DNA of 64,000 nt from Smittia aterrima. Taxonomy: Eukaryota; Arthropoda; Insecta; Diptera; Chironomidae. Of this stretch, positions 61,701-64,000 are shown piece after piece. The notes beneath the pieces are model-generated. The model saw only the letters and a list, made by a program, of their open reading frames with translations. It was not told the origin of the DNA and searched no databases. Made by a program: the position numbers and the translations under genes. Position 1 is the first letter of the stretch. Each line of letters opens with the position of its first letter. The stretch covers positions 10,426,243-10,490,242 of the forward strand of contig CP093829.1 of the NCBI GenBank assembly GCA_033063855.1, written 5' to 3'.

Positions 61701-64000
61701 TGCACATTTTTAATGGATCTTTCCCTCTCAAAGCTTTTTTTCTTCATTTTGTTCAACAAGGAGCCAACAACGAAAAAGATAAACTTTGATACTTCCGCAA
61801 TCGAGTGAATTCTCATCTTGAAAATTATTGATTTTCTCTTGTCTGAGTTCGGAAGGCTCTTGCATAAATTTTCTCTACGTGCGGTGGCCTCTGTTTGAAG
61901 ACGCGCTCGAGTCCATCGAGCCTTCACATTCCTTCTAACACGAGGAGCCTTAAGCTTCATATTATGCTGAATAATCCATTAAAGTTTTTGTTGATTTCAT
62001 GCGAACAAAAACAGAGAAATGAGCGAATGAAGAAAGAGAATGAAGAAGCAGGCGGACGATTTCCCTAAAGAAAACATAAAAGCATAACTAAAGGATTTGC
62101 AGAATCCGAAAATGTGCTTTATTACGATAACTACCTTAATTAAAAGAGAAAAATAAGATTAGATCACACTTAATTATTACGACAGCACATTAACCATGAA
62201 GTGGCGAATGCGTGTTGGATAACGATAACCAAGCGCAATGCAGGCGAACTTGTTCACCTGAAGTAAACATCAACGACACGAAGTGAAGATAGAATCATTA
62301 GAGACTTTCTACGTGATGCCGTTCGAAGATTTACATAGGAGCGCTTCAAGAGTTAATTCAACAAGGATCTCAATCCGAGTGATGGACCGTTCAAGAGTTT
62401 AATGGATCTGCATTTGAGTTTTAATGCATGTTAATTTGTTGCGGTTGAGCGAAAATGCTCAAGAGGAAATTACATTTTTGACCGACAATAAAATTTTAAG
62501 AGAGCAAAACAAAAAAGGGAAAATGAAGCATTTCATTTTGAATGTAATTTGAACAAAGGGCGTTTTATTCATTTTAAAATATTTTGAAGCCAGAGTTGAC
62601 AACTTCAACTTAAAGTATTCAAAATTGCTTATCATTATCTTCAAATTAAATAGAAATTAGATCTCCTCATGCAATATTTTTATAGCGAAAGACTATCAAC
62701 GACAAAGTTGTACTAAACAGATTAATTTTCAAGGGAGAAAAGCCCTTGTACTTTTTATTGTGCATGAAATTAACTCTTGAAATGAAAGCTTTAAAAATTT
62801 AATGAACTCTGAACTTGGAAATTGATGAAGCTTTTTGTTTCGAGCAATTATTTTGTCGCTTGATTCGTTTGGAATCTTTAATGACAAAATTCCGAGACTT
62901 TTGGAGTTTGTTTCACAATTTCCGTTCCATCAGATTCTGTCTGCCAGAGCGAGAAACCATTTTCTCTTCATGATGTTAGAAGCGAGGAAAAATTTGCATG
63001 AATTCTCAAAGGAAATTATTCTGTTCGCTTTTTGCTGTTGTTCGAGCGTAGGTTTGCGGCGCTTAAGGAGAGCGCGAATTAAATTCAACAAAATATGTGG
63101 GACAATAACGCTCATAAAATATCTTTATTATGAAAAGCTTTTAGAATGCTTCCGAGCTGATCTCGCTTGAAGCTGCAGAGGCAGCAGACAGTCTGTCTGA
63201 GATTTGAGTTTTAATAAATTTTTGATGATGCGCTCAGATGCCTTAATTGAAAACGAAAGACGAAGTTTACTGATCATAAAGCTTCTGATCCCTAAACAGA
63301 AAGTTAATTATTCAGGGCAAGTCATGGAAACAATTTGCATCAAATGCAATTTCCACCTACTCGTGATTTACTGAATGAGATTCATCGAGAACAATCGTTG
63401 GGGTTTTATTCACACAAGTTACATTAAATCGAGCCTTAACCGAATAAAAAATTCAAAACCCCGAGGCAAGTGGCTGGAATTTTTCCATTTTCTCAAGTGA
63501 AAACTTCACGAGGCCTAAAGGAATTATTCATGAAGCGATAGAACGTTTACGTTTTGATGTTTTGCAGACTTCGTGGAAGAGTTGCACGTGGTAACCTCGC
63601 TTTGACTTATTAGATGAACGAGCAAAGAAGAAGTCACGAAAAACTCTGAAATTCCAACGAAAAAAACTTTTTCTTATGTTGCGGTACAATCAATTCAGCT
63701 TCTCGCTATCACGTGTTTGTCTTCTTTGCCTTCTCTCACTACCGAGTGGAAAACTCATCCAATCAATCATTGAGAGAGAAAAAGATTAGAAAGAAAATCA
63801 ATAAAAACATCATGCAGAGCTCAAAAAGTCAGTTGAATAAATGATGTCGAGTTGAGGTGGAAGCGATTCGCATAGAGGACGAGAGCGGGTGATGGCATAG
63901 CGCTGACATATGATTGATGACGATAGTTTGTTTAAAAAATGTGAACTCATTGAAAGGAAAGAATGTGGATAAAATTTTCCGATTGAAATTTTCACTTCAA
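37708..64000 (-). other. Probable very long upstream intron of the cadherin gene
   Basis: Over 26 kb no open frame shows cadherin, EGF or laminin-G motifs or any other recognised family; the longest frames are 95-135 codons and are AT-rich low-complexity translations. The exon at 37564-37707 starts with two bases of a split codon and has an acceptor (CTTATAG) at 37708-37714, so a further 5' exon must exist, most likely beyond 64000. Long introns are usual for insect CadN. The DNA is full of GAAAAGTTTTC- and AAGCTTTC-like words and short microsatellites (for example ATC repeats near 44448-44463, CGA repeats near 60801-60812). No transposon with defined ends was found. Short exons or enhancers could be missed by eye. 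Confidence 0.6.

Overview
The window is animal nuclear DNA, almost certainly from an insect and most likely a fly. Coding exons are split by very short introns (about 53-75 bp) with GT...AG borders, the DNA between genes is AT-rich, and single-copy genes such as ELP3, UQCR10, MRPL18, ETFB and an N-cadherin read as insect orthologues. The small introns and tight packing suit a compact lower-dipteran genome such as a midge, but that placement is inference.

Layout. (1) 1-5,000 is repeat territory. It holds a 63-bp-arm hairpin, a foldback element with arms of about 180 bp, the remains of a pogo/Tigger-type (DDE_1) transposase on the minus strand, and a non-autonomous hAT-like element with an 8-bp target duplication inserted into that transposase. 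(2) 5,500-23,400 is a dense gene block: secreted cysteine-repeat protein (-), jouberin/AHI1 (+), a second secreted protein of the same family (+), an unrecognised Ser/Pro-rich protein (-), UQCR10 (+), MRPL18 (-), ELP3 (+), an SLC17A9-type transporter (-), ETFB (+), a TMCO6-like armadillo protein (-) and insulin-degrading enzyme (+). (3) 23,400-30,370 has no recognisable gene and contains the cadherin 3' flank. (4) 30,371-37,707 carries the last eleven recognised coding exons of an N-cadherin (CadN-type) gene on the minus strand. (5) 37,708-64,000 shows no convincing exon and is best read as a very long upstream intron of that gene.

From the unknown protein at 10.9 kb to the cadherin, nine consecutive genes strictly alternate strand. 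Each is therefore head-to-head with one neighbour and tail-to-tail with the other. Four tail-to-tail stop codons lie only 73-100 bp apart, so 3' UTRs probably overlap. UQCR10 (respiratory complex III), MRPL18 (mitochondrial ribosome) and ETFB (fatty-acid and amino-acid electron transfer) share a mitochondrial theme; the others act in tRNA modification, vesicular nucleotide or organic-anion transport, ciliary transition-zone biology, peptide turnover and neural adhesion. No CRISPR array, rRNA or convincing tRNA was seen. Exon borders were worked out by eye from reading frame, splice consensus and remembered family sequences; no search was run.
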